A stretch of DNA of 5,921 bases from Desulfobacteraceae bacterium (GCA_015486915.1 WFQS01000029.1:1-5921), one strand, 5' to 3'. Positions 1-5,921 are shown, counted from the stretch's first letter. A program made the numbers and translations. The notes: a model not told the origin generated them from the sequence alone.

Positions 1-6
1 GCCCGC

Positions 7-84
7 AACCCATGTGCCTGCCTCAATTTCCTGTTTTTTATTACAAAAATTCAGGGGTGAGGCACTAATTCTCGGCACTGGGTT
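7..84. repeat. Long imperfect inverted repeat (possible terminator of an upstream gene)
   Basis: Nested complementary arms can be paired by eye. Positions 7-12 pair with 79-84, 14-18 with 74-78 (T13 bulged), 19-25 (TGCCTCA) with 58-64 (TGAGGCA), and 30-33 (CCTG) with 52-55 (CAGG), with a short T/A stem inside. A 9-base one-sided bulge at 65-73 interrupts the arms. About 22 pairs excluding the inner A/T stem is far more than expected by chance. A T6 run at 91-96 lies seven bases beyond the structure, so it could act as a Rho-independent terminator for a gene to the left of the window, although that spacing is longer than ideal. It could also be a dispersed palindromic element. The structure is directly visible; its role is inference. 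Confidence 0.6.
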
Positions 85-111
85 TCGAACTTTTTTAAAA
101 TTTTAAAAAAT

Positions 112-148
112 TTGATACAAAAAAATAAATGTCATAAATTACTATAAA
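112..148 (+). promoter_or_regulatory. AT-rich region, weak sigma-70 promoter candidate for the HDOD-cyclase operon
   Basis: TTGATA at 112-117 is a reasonable -35 match. At 17-base spacing the -10 would be TAAATT (135-140), a moderate match. The better -10 word TATAAA (143-148) is 25 bases from that -35 and would have only an A run in the -35 position. The whole stretch 91-175 is extremely A/T-rich, so such words are expected by chance. A promoter is likely here because the next gene starts at 191 and the inverted repeat ends at 84, but the exact boxes are uncertain. Confidence 0.3.
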
Positions 149-190
149 TATTTACTTGCATCAAATGGTAAATCAAGTTAATGAAAGCAT

Positions 191-2062
191 ATGATGGAAG
201 AAATAGTCTACAGAATAATATTTAAAAAATTATATTCAAAACAAAATAATGCTTTTATCGAATATATCCGCAGTAACTTTGGTTTCTCAAAAAAACAGGC
301 AGAACATATATTAAATTCGCCGCCTGCTATTTTATGCGACAGCCCTTCTAAAAATATCATCACCGCAGCCTTAAAAAGGCTTAAGGACATAAATGCTGGC
401 GTATCAGTCCACAAGGTAATCAAAGATAAAAGGCTGCCTTTTTACATTGATCAACTGCATCTCAAATGGATTTCCAAATTATTGAACATGGCTCTCAGGG
501 CAGGTGTGGATGCAGCTTTTTTATATGTGGTTGTCCAACCCGGGAATAAAGAAGACCATCTGACCCCCTTGACAGGACGTGAAAATGATATCGAAAAAAA
601 CTTCCGGGAAAGTGATTCAGTCTATGCCATTGATGACCATAAACTTTTATTCTTTGGATTTACAACGAATGAAAACGGCTTGCATATACTGATCCCAAAA
701 ATCATAAAAATCGTTAAAAACATTACCCATCCAAATGCTGACGTTAAAATTGGCGAGGCCATTTTCCCGAAGGATGGATATTCTTTTTATGAATTGATTC
801 ATGTCATACAGGGAAGGATTGATACCTATACTGCACCAGGGGAAAAACCAGAGCCGGTATCCGTAAAAGTAAAAGTGCAGAAAAAATCACAATCTAACAA
901 AATCCCTGCAGTTCAGCCCTACCTCATCAATAATATTTTTAATGACGCCCGGGGCTTGTTATTCTGGAAGCTGATAACCATGGACCCGGAATTATTATGG
1001 GGCGGGTTGCGCTGGCTTTCCATTGCCGATCAGAATTTTTTTTGTTTAAGGCTTCCCCATGATTTCCCCCTGGCATATAAACCATTGGAAAAAATAAAAA
1101 GCCAGGCAGCATCTGAAAAGGAAATTGAAGCTAAAAAAAAGATTGAACATCTAATCACCACAATGGATGTCAGGACAAAACTGGTTGAACGAGAAAAAAA
1201 TCAAACAGCCGTTATTCTCAAATTACGCCGGCTTGAATCGCTCTTAATCATTCCGTCAATCGCCTTACAAATCTATGGAGTTGCCATGGATCCAAAATCT
1301 GAAATTGATGATATTCAAAAAATCATAGAGCTTGACCCGGTTATGACTCTGAAACTCCTGAAACTTGTGAACTCCTCATTCTACGGTTTTTCCCAGAAAA
1401 TCAGTTCAGTCAAGGAAGCTGCAATCATTCTTGGAACCGACGAAATAACTGATATGGTTGTTGGCCTGAGCCTTTCCAAATCTTTTAAAATACCAGGTTT
1501 GAAGGGGTTTATCGATTCCAGAATGCTATGGAAACATTCGGTAAGAACAGCTTTAATCGGCAAGTACCTGTGCCGTGAAAGGCAAAAATTTACAGAGGAA
1601 GGCATTTTTGCAGCGGGTATTCTCCATGATTTCGGCAAGCTTTTTTTATTTAAGAGTTTTCCCGACGAATATAAAAAAATAATTAAACTTTCCAGGGAAA
1701 CCGATTTACCAATCTATGAGTTTGAAGAAGATATTTTTGGATATAACCATGGTATTGTCAGCGGACTCATTGCAAAAAAATGGAACCTCCCGGAATCCCT
1801 GATACAGGCGATATCGTTCCATCACCACCCCTCTTCTTCTAAAAATCATGCTGATCTGGCCGCTATCTTAGGTTTTGCAAATTACCTCTCCAGCATTGAA
1901 AACGATGATGAACCGAAAAAAAATACTTCTTTACTAAAAGACCACATGGATACCCTGCAGTCCATCTTTGATGATTTTACCATTAATGCAATTAAAGAAG
2001 AAATAAAAGGTGCAAGAAACTTTTTAGAGAATAACAGTGAGATTTTTTCTTTGTTTTCATAA
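191..2062 (+). CDS. HDOD-domain signalling protein with L7/L12-like N-terminus and degenerate GGDEF-like segment
   Basis: This is a 623-residue protein with no signal peptide or membrane segment, so probably cytosolic. Residues about 28-76 follow the pattern of the ribosomal L7/L12 C-terminal fold (GFSKKQAEHILNSPP, then an AALKRLKDINAGVSV helix-strand). Residues about 137-210 track the second half of a GGDEF domain (FRESDSVY, then IGEAIFPKDG), but the GG(D/E)EF signature is replaced by AIDDHKLLFFG, so diguanylate cyclase activity is not expected. Residues 240-300 are unrecognised. Residues 300-345 are charged and helical, probably a linker. Residues about 345-565 form an HDOD domain (LLKLVNSSFYGF near 388-400). 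It keeps HD-type residues H449, H479-D480, H520, H545/H546 and D555. HDOD domains usually serve as regulatory or scaffolding outputs; any phosphohydrolase activity is speculative. ATG 191 is followed at once by a second ATG and neither has a strong ribosome binding site. The cyclase gene begins 17 bases after the stop, suggesting co-transcription. Confidence 0.9.
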   Translation: MMEEIVYRIIFKKLYSKQNNAFIEYIRSNFGFSKKQAEHILNSPPAILCDSPSKNIITAALKRLKDINAGVSVHKVIKDKRLPFYIDQLHLKWISKLLNMALRAGVDAAFLYVVVQPGNKEDHLTPLTGRENDIEKNFRESDSVYAIDDHKLLFFGFTTNENGLHILIPKIIKIVKNITHPNADVKIGEAIFPKDGYSFYELIHVIQGRIDTYTAPGEKPEPVSVKVKVQKKSQSNKIPAVQPYLINNIFNDARGLLFWKLITMDPELLWGGLRWLSIADQNFFCLRLPHDFPLAYKPLEKIKSQAASEKEIEAKKKIEHLITTMDVRTKLVEREKNQTAVILKLRRLESLLIIPSIALQIYGVAMDPKSEIDDIQKIIELDPVMTLKLLKLVNSSFYGFSQKISSVKEAAIILGTDEITDMVVGLSLSKSFKIPGLKGFIDSRMLWKHSVRTALIGKYLCRERQKFTEEGIFAAGILHDFGKLFLFKSFPDEYKKIIKLSRETDLPIYEFEEDIFGYNHGIVSGLIAKKWNLPESLIQAISFHHHPSSSKNHADLAAILGFANYLSSIENDDEPKKNTSLLKDHMDTLQSIFDDFTINAIKEEIKGARNFLENNSEIFSLFS

Positions 2063-2079
2063 CCTCAAATAAGGCTATT

Positions 2080-3330
2080 ATGACAGATACTTCACATAAA
2101 AATGACAAATTCAATCAGGTCCACTTTGAATTATTCAGGGAAAAATTTCTATCCATCCAAAGTAAATATGAAATAAAGATAAATGAATTATCCATATTAA
2201 AGGAGATGATTGAGTCAATGAAATCCATTGACTTGACTGACCCGGATTTAGTATGGCGCCACCAGCTTGACTGTCTGATTAAATACAAAAATCTATCTGG
2301 AGCTGTTTTCTATCTATTTAAAGATTTCCAGAATAAAAAAGAAAAATATATCGCAGCAACTCTGGACAGTGATAAAAACTATTCCTTCTTAAAAAGCTCC
2401 AACCTTTTGAAAAAAATTATAACTGAACAAAAAGATATCCTGATCGAGGATATTGATGCTTTAAAGGAGTGTACAAAAACAAAGGGATCTTTATATGCAC
2501 TGCCGCTTGTTTCCGGTGAACAGGTCCATGGTGCACTTATTCTGTTCAACGACAGGAAGAAGGGCTTTAAAAAAGAGGATCTTTTCTTTTATTCCATTGT
2601 GCGGGATCATCTGATGAATACAATAACATTTAGAAGATTTTATTCCGACAAAATAAATGAAGAAAAACATATTTTTTATCTTTCCCGATTTTTTTCCAAA
2701 AATGTTGTCAAGACAATATTAAAAAGCGGCAGCCCCAAGTTAGGTGGTAAAACAAAAAGAGCTTGTGTAATTTTCGCGGATTTAGTCGGATTTACAACCC
2801 TTTCTGAGAAAATTCCGGCCGAGGAAGTTTTTAAGGTTTTAAACTCTTTTTTTTCATGCATGATACCCATTGTTTTTAAACATCGCGGAACCCTTGATAA
2901 ATTGATGGGTGATTGCGTCATGGCTATTTTCGGAGCTCCCATTGACGATGAAAGATGTAGTTTCCAGGCCGTAACAGCCGCCCTTGAAATGTTTGAGGCA
3001 TTTCATCTGTTCAAACGCGATCTGGGCCAGGAATATTGCCACCTGAAAATGAGTATCGGCATTAATACAGGAGACCTGATTGCCGGTTTTTTGGGATCTG
3101 AGAATCATATGAACTATACAGTCATAGGAGATACTGTAAATTCTGCCCAGAGGCTTCAGTCCCTTGCCAATGGTAACCAGATATACCTGTCCAGAAGCGT
3201 ATTCGAGGATATTAAGACTGACATGAATCAGTTTCAAAACATTCAAAGGGTTACCCCCCTTGGAGAATTAAAGTTAAAAGGCAAAAAACAGGATTTGAAT
3301 GTTTACAGCATCATCCCGAAAATTTGCTGA
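2080..3330 (+). CDS. GAF-linked class III adenylate cyclase
   Basis: This 416-residue soluble protein should convert ATP to cAMP. Residues 20-50 are helical, about 55-185 look like a GAF sensor (including LYALPLVSGEQVHGALILF), and about 185-220 form the helix that joins sensors to cyclase domains. The catalytic domain spans about 225-412. Visible key residues are the metal-binding aspartates D234 (FADLVGFT) and D278 (KLMGDCVMAIFG), the base-selecting pair K274 and T347 (NYTVIGD), and the transition-state residues N354 and R358 (DTVNSAQR). Lys/Thr at the selecting positions is the known adenylate-type combination in bacterial class III enzymes; guanylate cyclases carry different residues. All catalytic residues come from one chain, so the active form should be a homodimer with two sites. 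AAGG at 2071-2074, five bases before the ATG, is a fair ribosome binding site, and the 17-base gap after the HDOD gene supports an operon. The GAF ligand cannot be read from sequence. Confidence 0.93.
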   Translation: MTDTSHKNDKFNQVHFELFREKFLSIQSKYEIKINELSILKEMIESMKSIDLTDPDLVWRHQLDCLIKYKNLSGAVFYLFKDFQNKKEKYIAATLDSDKNYSFLKSSNLLKKIITEQKDILIEDIDALKECTKTKGSLYALPLVSGEQVHGALILFNDRKKGFKKEDLFFYSIVRDHLMNTITFRRFYSDKINEEKHIFYLSRFFSKNVVKTILKSGSPKLGGKTKRACVIFADLVGFTTLSEKIPAEEVFKVLNSFFSCMIPIVFKHRGTLDKLMGDCVMAIFGAPIDDERCSFQAVTAALEMFEAFHLFKRDLGQEYCHLKMSIGINTGDLIAGFLGSENHMNYTVIGDTVNSAQRLQSLANGNQIYLSRSVFEDIKTDMNQFQNIQRVTPLGELKLKGKKQDLNVYSIIPKIC

Positions 3331-3362
3331 AAGGTAAATGTTTATAATCGTGCCCCCATGTC

Positions 3363-3397
3363 AGGAGAGTAGAAACGACCTTTTCTCCGTCAAAAGG
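3363..3397 (+). other. Two mutually exclusive hairpins downstream of the cyclase gene
   Basis: CCTTTT (3379-3384) can pair with AAAAGG (3392-3397) around a 7-base loop. Alternatively GGAGA (3364-3368) can pair with TCTCC (3384-3388), with AGAAA (3371-3375) against TTTCT (3382-3386) as a related inner register. The two folds share bases 3379-3388, so they cannot form together. A T8 run starts 17 bases after the second stem, too far for a standard Rho-independent terminator. This may be a degenerate terminator of the operon or part of a leader for the downstream gene; the role is unclear. Confidence 0.35.
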
Positions 3398-3413
3398 CTG
3401 AGATAAAAAAATG

Positions 3414-3428
3414 TTTTTTTTGGGGGGG
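3414..3428. repeat. T8-G7 homopolymer junction
   Basis: Eight T residues (3414-3421) are followed directly by seven G residues (3422-3428) in the gap between the cyclase gene and the EAL-HDOD gene. Homopolymers of this length are prone to slipped-strand length change. The G tract can also pair with the C5 run at 3353-3357 upstream, which would enclose the hairpins at 3363-3397 in a larger fold. The tract lies outside any coding region, so length change would alter spacing or RNA structure and not reading frame. Confidence 0.7.
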
Positions 3429-3487
3429 ATAGGAAATTTCACCTGTTGCTTATTATTTTGTGAGATGGTCGTACCCAGATTAAAGTA

Positions 3488-3516
3488 TTGGTAATCAATC
3501 ATTTATCGTGTATTGT
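3488..3516 (+). promoter_or_regulatory. Weak sigma-70 promoter candidate for the EAL-HDOD gene
   Basis: TTGGTA (3488-3493) and TATTGT (3511-3516) are separated by 17 bases, each matching four of six consensus positions. The predicted start of transcription would fall near 3523, about 28 bases before the ATG at 3551. The 220-base gap after the cyclase gene makes an independent promoter reasonable, but the A/T-rich context makes chance matches common. Confidence 0.3.
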
Positions 3517-3550
3517 AATATATTCGTAAATTTGATATGGGACGTATGAT

Positions 3551-4759
3551 ATGGATGCTTTTGTTGCAAGACAACCGATCTTTACACCGAATAAAAAAAT
3601 TTTTGGATATGAGCTGTTGTTCCGGCTCGGCCTGGAAAATGTCTTCCCTGATATTGACGGGGATGCCGCCACTTCAAATTTAATGTCAAATATGTTTTTC
3701 CCCTTTGATTTCAACGAAATTTTAGGGGACAAACCCGGCTTGATCAATTTTACGAAAAAATTGATTCTTCAAAAAATTCCGCTGCTTTTACCCAGGGAAC
3801 ACTTCATCATTGAGGTGCTGGAAAACATTGAACCGGATGAAAACGTGATTGCTGCACTCTCTCTATTCAGCAGCAAGGGATTTACCATTGCCCTGGACGA
3901 TTTTGTTTATCATAAAAAATTCGAATCCATGATGGCTCTTTGTAAGATTATAAAATTTGATGTGATCGCCACACCGCTGGATACCCTTTATAAAATTATA
4001 AAACAGGTCAGATCCAGTCATGACGTCCTTCTTTTAGCTGAAAAAGTTGAAACCTATGGCGAATTTGAACAGGCTGTTGAAATGGGATTTGACCTGTTCC
4101 AGGGATATTTTTTTTCAAGGCCTGAAATCTTATCTACAAAAGGTATATCAGCCACTCAGGCCATAAAGATAAAACTCATTAATGAAGTCAGCCGTAAAGA
4201 AATGATTCCGGAGAATGTCGAAGAACTCATTAAAAATGATGTGGCCGTATCCTTTAAACTCCTTAAATTTATTAATTCTGCCTATTTTAACAGGCGAATC
4301 CCTGTCAATACGATTAAGGAAGCCATTACCTATCTGGGTGTCGATGAACTCAAAAAATTTATCAGTATTATAGTGATATCTGACCTGGGTGCTCAAAAAC
4401 CCGACGAACTGGTTAGAATTTCCATTATCCGGGCCAGGATGTGTGAAAAATGCGGAGCTGTGTTTAATACCTGTTTCACAAAAGATGAGCTTTTTATTCT
4501 GGGCCTTTTTTCACTTATGGATGCCATACTGGATTGCAGCATGAAAGATATCCTTGAACATATTGTCCTTTCAGATAAAATAAAAACGGCACTGTTGGGA
4601 AAGAATAAAGACTTTAATATAATTTTAAGTATTGTTAAAGGGTTTGAACAGGGTAAATGGAAGCACAAAATTTTTGCAGCGCTTTCAAAAAAGCCTGTTG
4701 AACAAAAATTGCCGGGGTTTTATCTTGACGCTGTAAAAATGGCGAATTCGTTTGTTTAA
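3551..4759 (+). CDS. EAL-HDOD domain protein (YuxH type)
   Basis: This is a 402-residue soluble protein, normal for the YuxH-like family. Residues 1 to about 195 form an EAL domain, the fold of c-di-GMP phosphodiesterases. The EAL signature reads YELLFR (E21). Residues matching the metal and substrate set of active enzymes appear at N66, E88, D116-D117, K135, E164 and Q184. Loop 6 reads DDFVYHKKF where active enzymes have DDFGTGYSS, and the usual AEGVE is AEKVE, so c-di-GMP hydrolysis is doubtful and binding or scaffolding is possible. Residues about 200-402 form an HDOD domain (LLKFINSAYFNRRIPVNTIKEAITYLG at 237-263) that lacks the histidine/HD metal residues seen in the other HDOD protein here. 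The chosen ATG gives the conserved family start MDAFVARQPIF; GGGA at 3539-3542 is a modest ribosome binding site. The gene lies 220 bases after the cyclase and probably has its own promoter. Confidence 0.93.
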   Translation: MDAFVARQPIFTPNKKIFGYELLFRLGLENVFPDIDGDAATSNLMSNMFFPFDFNEILGDKPGLINFTKKLILQKIPLLLPREHFIIEVLENIEPDENVIAALSLFSSKGFTIALDDFVYHKKFESMMALCKIIKFDVIATPLDTLYKIIKQVRSSHDVLLLAEKVETYGEFEQAVEMGFDLFQGYFFSRPEILSTKGISATQAIKIKLINEVSRKEMIPENVEELIKNDVAVSFKLLKFINSAYFNRRIPVNTIKEAITYLGVDELKKFISIIVISDLGAQKPDELVRISIIRARMCEKCGAVFNTCFTKDELFILGLFSLMDAILDCSMKDILEHIVLSDKIKTALLGKNKDFNIILSIVKGFEQGKWKHKIFAALSKKPVEQKLPGFYLDAVKMANSFV

Positions 4760-4832
4760 AAGAGTTAAAAAAACGTAAAAATGATTTCTCCGTAAAAAAA
4801 ACAATCGGTGACAGTGTACTACAGCGGAATGG

Positions 4833-5510
4833 ATGAACTCTAAACGACAGCTTGCTTTTAAAATGACAGAACATTTTTTTAAATATGGAACAAAAGAGAT
4901 TGAACATCTAAAAGGTAAAGATCAAAGACTGGCAGAAGTCATTGACAAAATCGGGATGATCAAACGCCCGGTCATTCCTGACCTTTTCCAGGCGTTGATG
5001 CACGCCATTATCGGACAACAGATTTCCACCAAAGCGCATACCACCATCTGGGAACGTATGAAAACCGCATTCCCTGTTATAACGCCTGAATCAGTCTCTA
5101 AGGCTTCGGATAGAGAGTTACAGCAAATAGGGATTTCGTTCCGTAAAATTGAGTATATGCAGGATATTGCCCGTCAAATTGAAAAAAAAGAATTTGACCT
5201 GCAGGCACTGTACGCCATGGATGATAAAACAATATGTACCGAATTGTCACAATTGAGAGGAATAGGCGTATGGACTGCGGAAATGCTGATGATTTTTTCC
5301 ATGCAACGGTCTAATGTTCTAAGTTATGGCGATCTGGCTATATTGCGAGGTCTGCGGATGCTGTATCACCACAGAGCCATCCGTAAAAAAAATTTTGTGA
5401 AATACTGGCGGAGGTATACACCTTACGCTTCAGTTGCAAGTTTATATTTATGGGCTGTGGCGGGTGGTGCCATTCCTGACATGAAAGATTATGCGACAAA
5501 AAAGATGTGA
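4833..5510 (+). CDS. HhH-GPD DNA glycosylase (AlkA-like 3-methyladenine glycosylase)
   Basis: This 225-residue protein belongs to the helix-hairpin-helix base-excision glycosylases, which remove alkylated bases such as 3-methyladenine and leave an abasic site. Visible motifs are the N-terminal helical core with HAIIGQQISTKAHTTIW (57-73), the helix-hairpin-helix LRGIGVWTAE (141-150) that grips the DNA backbone, the catalytic aspartate D167 in LSYGDLAI, and the C-terminal RRYTPYASVASLYLW (193-207). There is no Cys4 iron-sulfur cluster, which separates it from Nth and MutY. It lacks the extra N-terminal domain of E. coli AlkA (282 residues), as do many short bacterial homologues. The start is uncertain. 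From recall, related proteins begin near the segment starting at Met11 (4863; MTEHFFKYG), but neither ATG has a clear ribosome binding site. The gene lies 73 bases after the EAL-HDOD gene, with no terminator seen between them, so read-through is possible. Substrate range cannot be fixed from sequence. Confidence 0.9.
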   Translation: MNSKRQLAFKMTEHFFKYGTKEIEHLKGKDQRLAEVIDKIGMIKRPVIPDLFQALMHAIIGQQISTKAHTTIWERMKTAFPVITPESVSKASDRELQQIGISFRKIEYMQDIARQIEKKEFDLQALYAMDDKTICTELSQLRGIGVWTAEMLMIFSMQRSNVLSYGDLAILRGLRMLYHHRAIRKKNFVKYWRRYTPYASVASLYLWAVAGGAIPDMKDYATKKM

Positions 5511-5596
5511 GGTTTCTCAAACAATCAAATGAAAAAATTGCTCACAGAAAAAAAACGTAAACTGACTGGTTAATTTTCCACTTTTTGAATTCTCCA
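5511..5596. other. Intergenic spacer without recognised features
   Basis: This A/T-rich gap lies between the glycosylase stop and the thiamine leader promoter. A 4-base TGAG/CTCA hairpin overlaps the glycosylase stop, but it has no T tract and is too weak to call a terminator. No open reading frame with a ribosome binding site was found. Confidence 0.5.
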
Positions 5597-5625
5597 TTGA
5601 CTATTCCTTTAAATAAAAATATATA
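5597..5625 (+). promoter_or_regulatory. Sigma-70 promoter of the TPP riboswitch leader
   Basis: TTGACT (5597-5602) matches five of six -35 positions and is followed after exactly 17 bases by TATATA (5620-5625). An overlapping TATAGA at 5622-5627 is an alternative -10 at 19-base spacing. Transcription would begin near 5632, only about 8 bases before the first riboswitch stem, which is the expected geometry for a leader RNA. Confidence 0.6.
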
Positions 5626-5639
5626 GAATGCACATATTT

Positions 5640-5751
5640 CACTGGGGGTGCTTTTTTTATAACGACCATGAGGCAGTTATAAAAAGCTGAGAGGAGCTGA
5701 AAGCTTCAACCCTTGGAACCTGATACGGTTAGTACCGGCGCAGGGAGAGTG
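5640..5751 (+). ncRNA. TPP riboswitch (THI element)
   Basis: This RNA binds thiamine pyrophosphate and represses thiamine synthesis or transport genes when the cofactor is plentiful. All conserved blocks are present in order: GGGGGTG at 5644-5650, GCTGAGA at 5686-5692, ACCC at 5709-5712, AACCTGATACGG at 5717-5728, and ACCGGCGCAGGGA at 5734-5746. Stems can be traced. P1 is 5640-5643 with 5748-5751, and P2 is GGGT 5646-5649 with ACCC 5709-5712. The variable P3 extension is a perfect 10-pair stem, 5654-5663 with 5676-5685. P4 is CCTG 5719-5722 with CAGG 5741-5744, and the P5 arm is CGG/CCG inside it. An extra small hairpin around AGCTGAAAGCT (5695-5705) lies between GCTGAGA and ACCC, a common variable insert. 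The controlled gene lies past the window edge; thiC or another thi gene is a reasonable guess only. Confidence 0.96.
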
Positions 5752-5805
5752 TTTTAAGCATCAAATCTTTTCTGCTTTTCCCTTAATCCCTGTATATTTT
5801 ATTAG

Positions 5806-5844
5806 AAAGAGCGTAATTTTGACAGAGTCACAAATGCTCTTTTT
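5806..5844 (+). terminator. Rho-independent terminator in the riboswitch expression platform
   Basis: AAAGAGC (5806-5812) pairs with GCTCTTT (5836-5842), and inside it ATTT-TGAC pairs with GTCA-AAAT around an AGA loop, with small bulges (GTA on one side, C on the other). This gives about 15 pairs. The T run at 5840-5844 ends the structure. Its place 55 bases after the TPP aptamer, with no gene between, fits transcription attenuation: TPP binding would favour termination before the downstream gene. No strong antiterminator overlapping the stem was found, so constitutive termination cannot be excluded. Confidence 0.75.
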
Positions 5845-5921
5845 ATGTTTGTCGAGAGGCGCTGTAACGCAGTTCAGATCTGCCTCATGGCAGTTAAATA
5901 AAAATTAAACCGGTATCATTG
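5845..5921 (+). other. Leader region after the attenuator, up to the window edge
   Basis: No gene start can be supported here. Two mutually exclusive short stems are visible: GAGGC (5856-5860) with GCCTC (5882-5886), and CTGCC (5880-5884) with GGCAG (5889-5893) around a TCAT loop. Neither is followed by a T run. The stretch probably forms the rest of the 5' leader of the thiamine-related gene lying to the right. Confidence 0.35.

Noticed and set aside
79..90. TGGGTTTCGAAC resembling a tRNA T-arm or a tRNA-type attachment site
   Set aside because: There is no complementary T-stem strand after it, no acceptor stem and no anticodon arm, and half of it is used by the inverted repeat.
2854..3246. 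130-codon reverse-strand reading frame inside the cyclase gene
   Set aside because: It lies opposite the conserved catalytic domain of a clearly real gene and shows no domain pattern, so it is a shadow frame.
3396..3402. GGCTGAGA-like word similar to a TPP riboswitch core in the gap before the EAL-HDOD gene
   Set aside because: None of the other THI-element blocks (GGGGTG upstream, CCTGAT and GCGNAGGGA downstream) are present around it, so it is a chance match.
3460..3475. TGTGA half-site suggesting a CRP/cAMP receptor operator downstream of the cyclase
   Set aside because: The second half at the correct 6-base spacing does not match TCACA at all.
4635..4907. 90-codon reverse-strand frame spanning the EAL-HDOD/glycosylase junction
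   Set aside because: It overlaps both real genes, has no ribosome binding site support and has a composition expected from antisense of A/T-rich coding DNA.
5845..5901. 18-codon ATG reading frame after the terminator
   Set aside because: The ATG sits directly against the terminator T tract, there is no ribosome binding site, and the product resembles nothing known.

Overview
The window is AT-rich and carries four complete genes, all on the + strand, plus a complete thiamine pyrophosphate (TPP) riboswitch leader at its right edge. Two HDOD-domain proteins, a class III nucleotide cyclase and a TPP leader together suggest a signalling-rich free-living Gram-negative bacterium. My best guess is a low-GC member of the Desulfobacterota (Desulfobacteraceae-like). 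This rests on domain style and composition; no taxonomic marker is present.

Layout. Positions 1-190 hold a long imperfect inverted repeat (7-84) and an AT-rich stretch that probably contains the promoter of the first gene. Positions 191-2062 encode a multidomain HDOD protein with an N-terminal segment resembling ribosomal L7/L12 and a degenerate GGDEF-like segment. Only 17 bases later, 2080-3330 encodes a cytosolic GAF-class III cyclase whose key residues predict adenylate cyclase activity. These two genes look like one operon. A 220-base gap (3331-3550) holds competing hairpins, a T8-G7 homopolymer junction and a weak promoter candidate. Positions 3551-4759 encode an EAL-HDOD protein of the YuxH type. 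Positions 4833-5510 encode an AlkA-like HhH-GPD DNA glycosylase. The last 411 bases have no convincing gene. They hold a good sigma-70 promoter, a canonical TPP aptamer with every conserved element, and a Rho-independent terminator. The regulated thiamine gene must start beyond the right edge.

How the parts may work together. Three adjacent genes combine domains tied to second messengers: a degenerate GGDEF, an EAL, two HDODs and a cAMP-type cyclase. A plausible reading is a small signalling locus in which c-di-GMP-type sensing or scaffolding proteins (GGDEF-HDOD and EAL-HDOD) are coupled to cAMP production. The coupling is inference from gene order; the domain calls come from visible motifs. 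The glycosylase and the TPP leader look like unrelated neighbours. I see no mobile element, CRISPR array, rRNA or tRNA. The components belong to known families; the least explained items are the composite HDOD protein, its pairing with the cyclase, and the structured noncoding segments.
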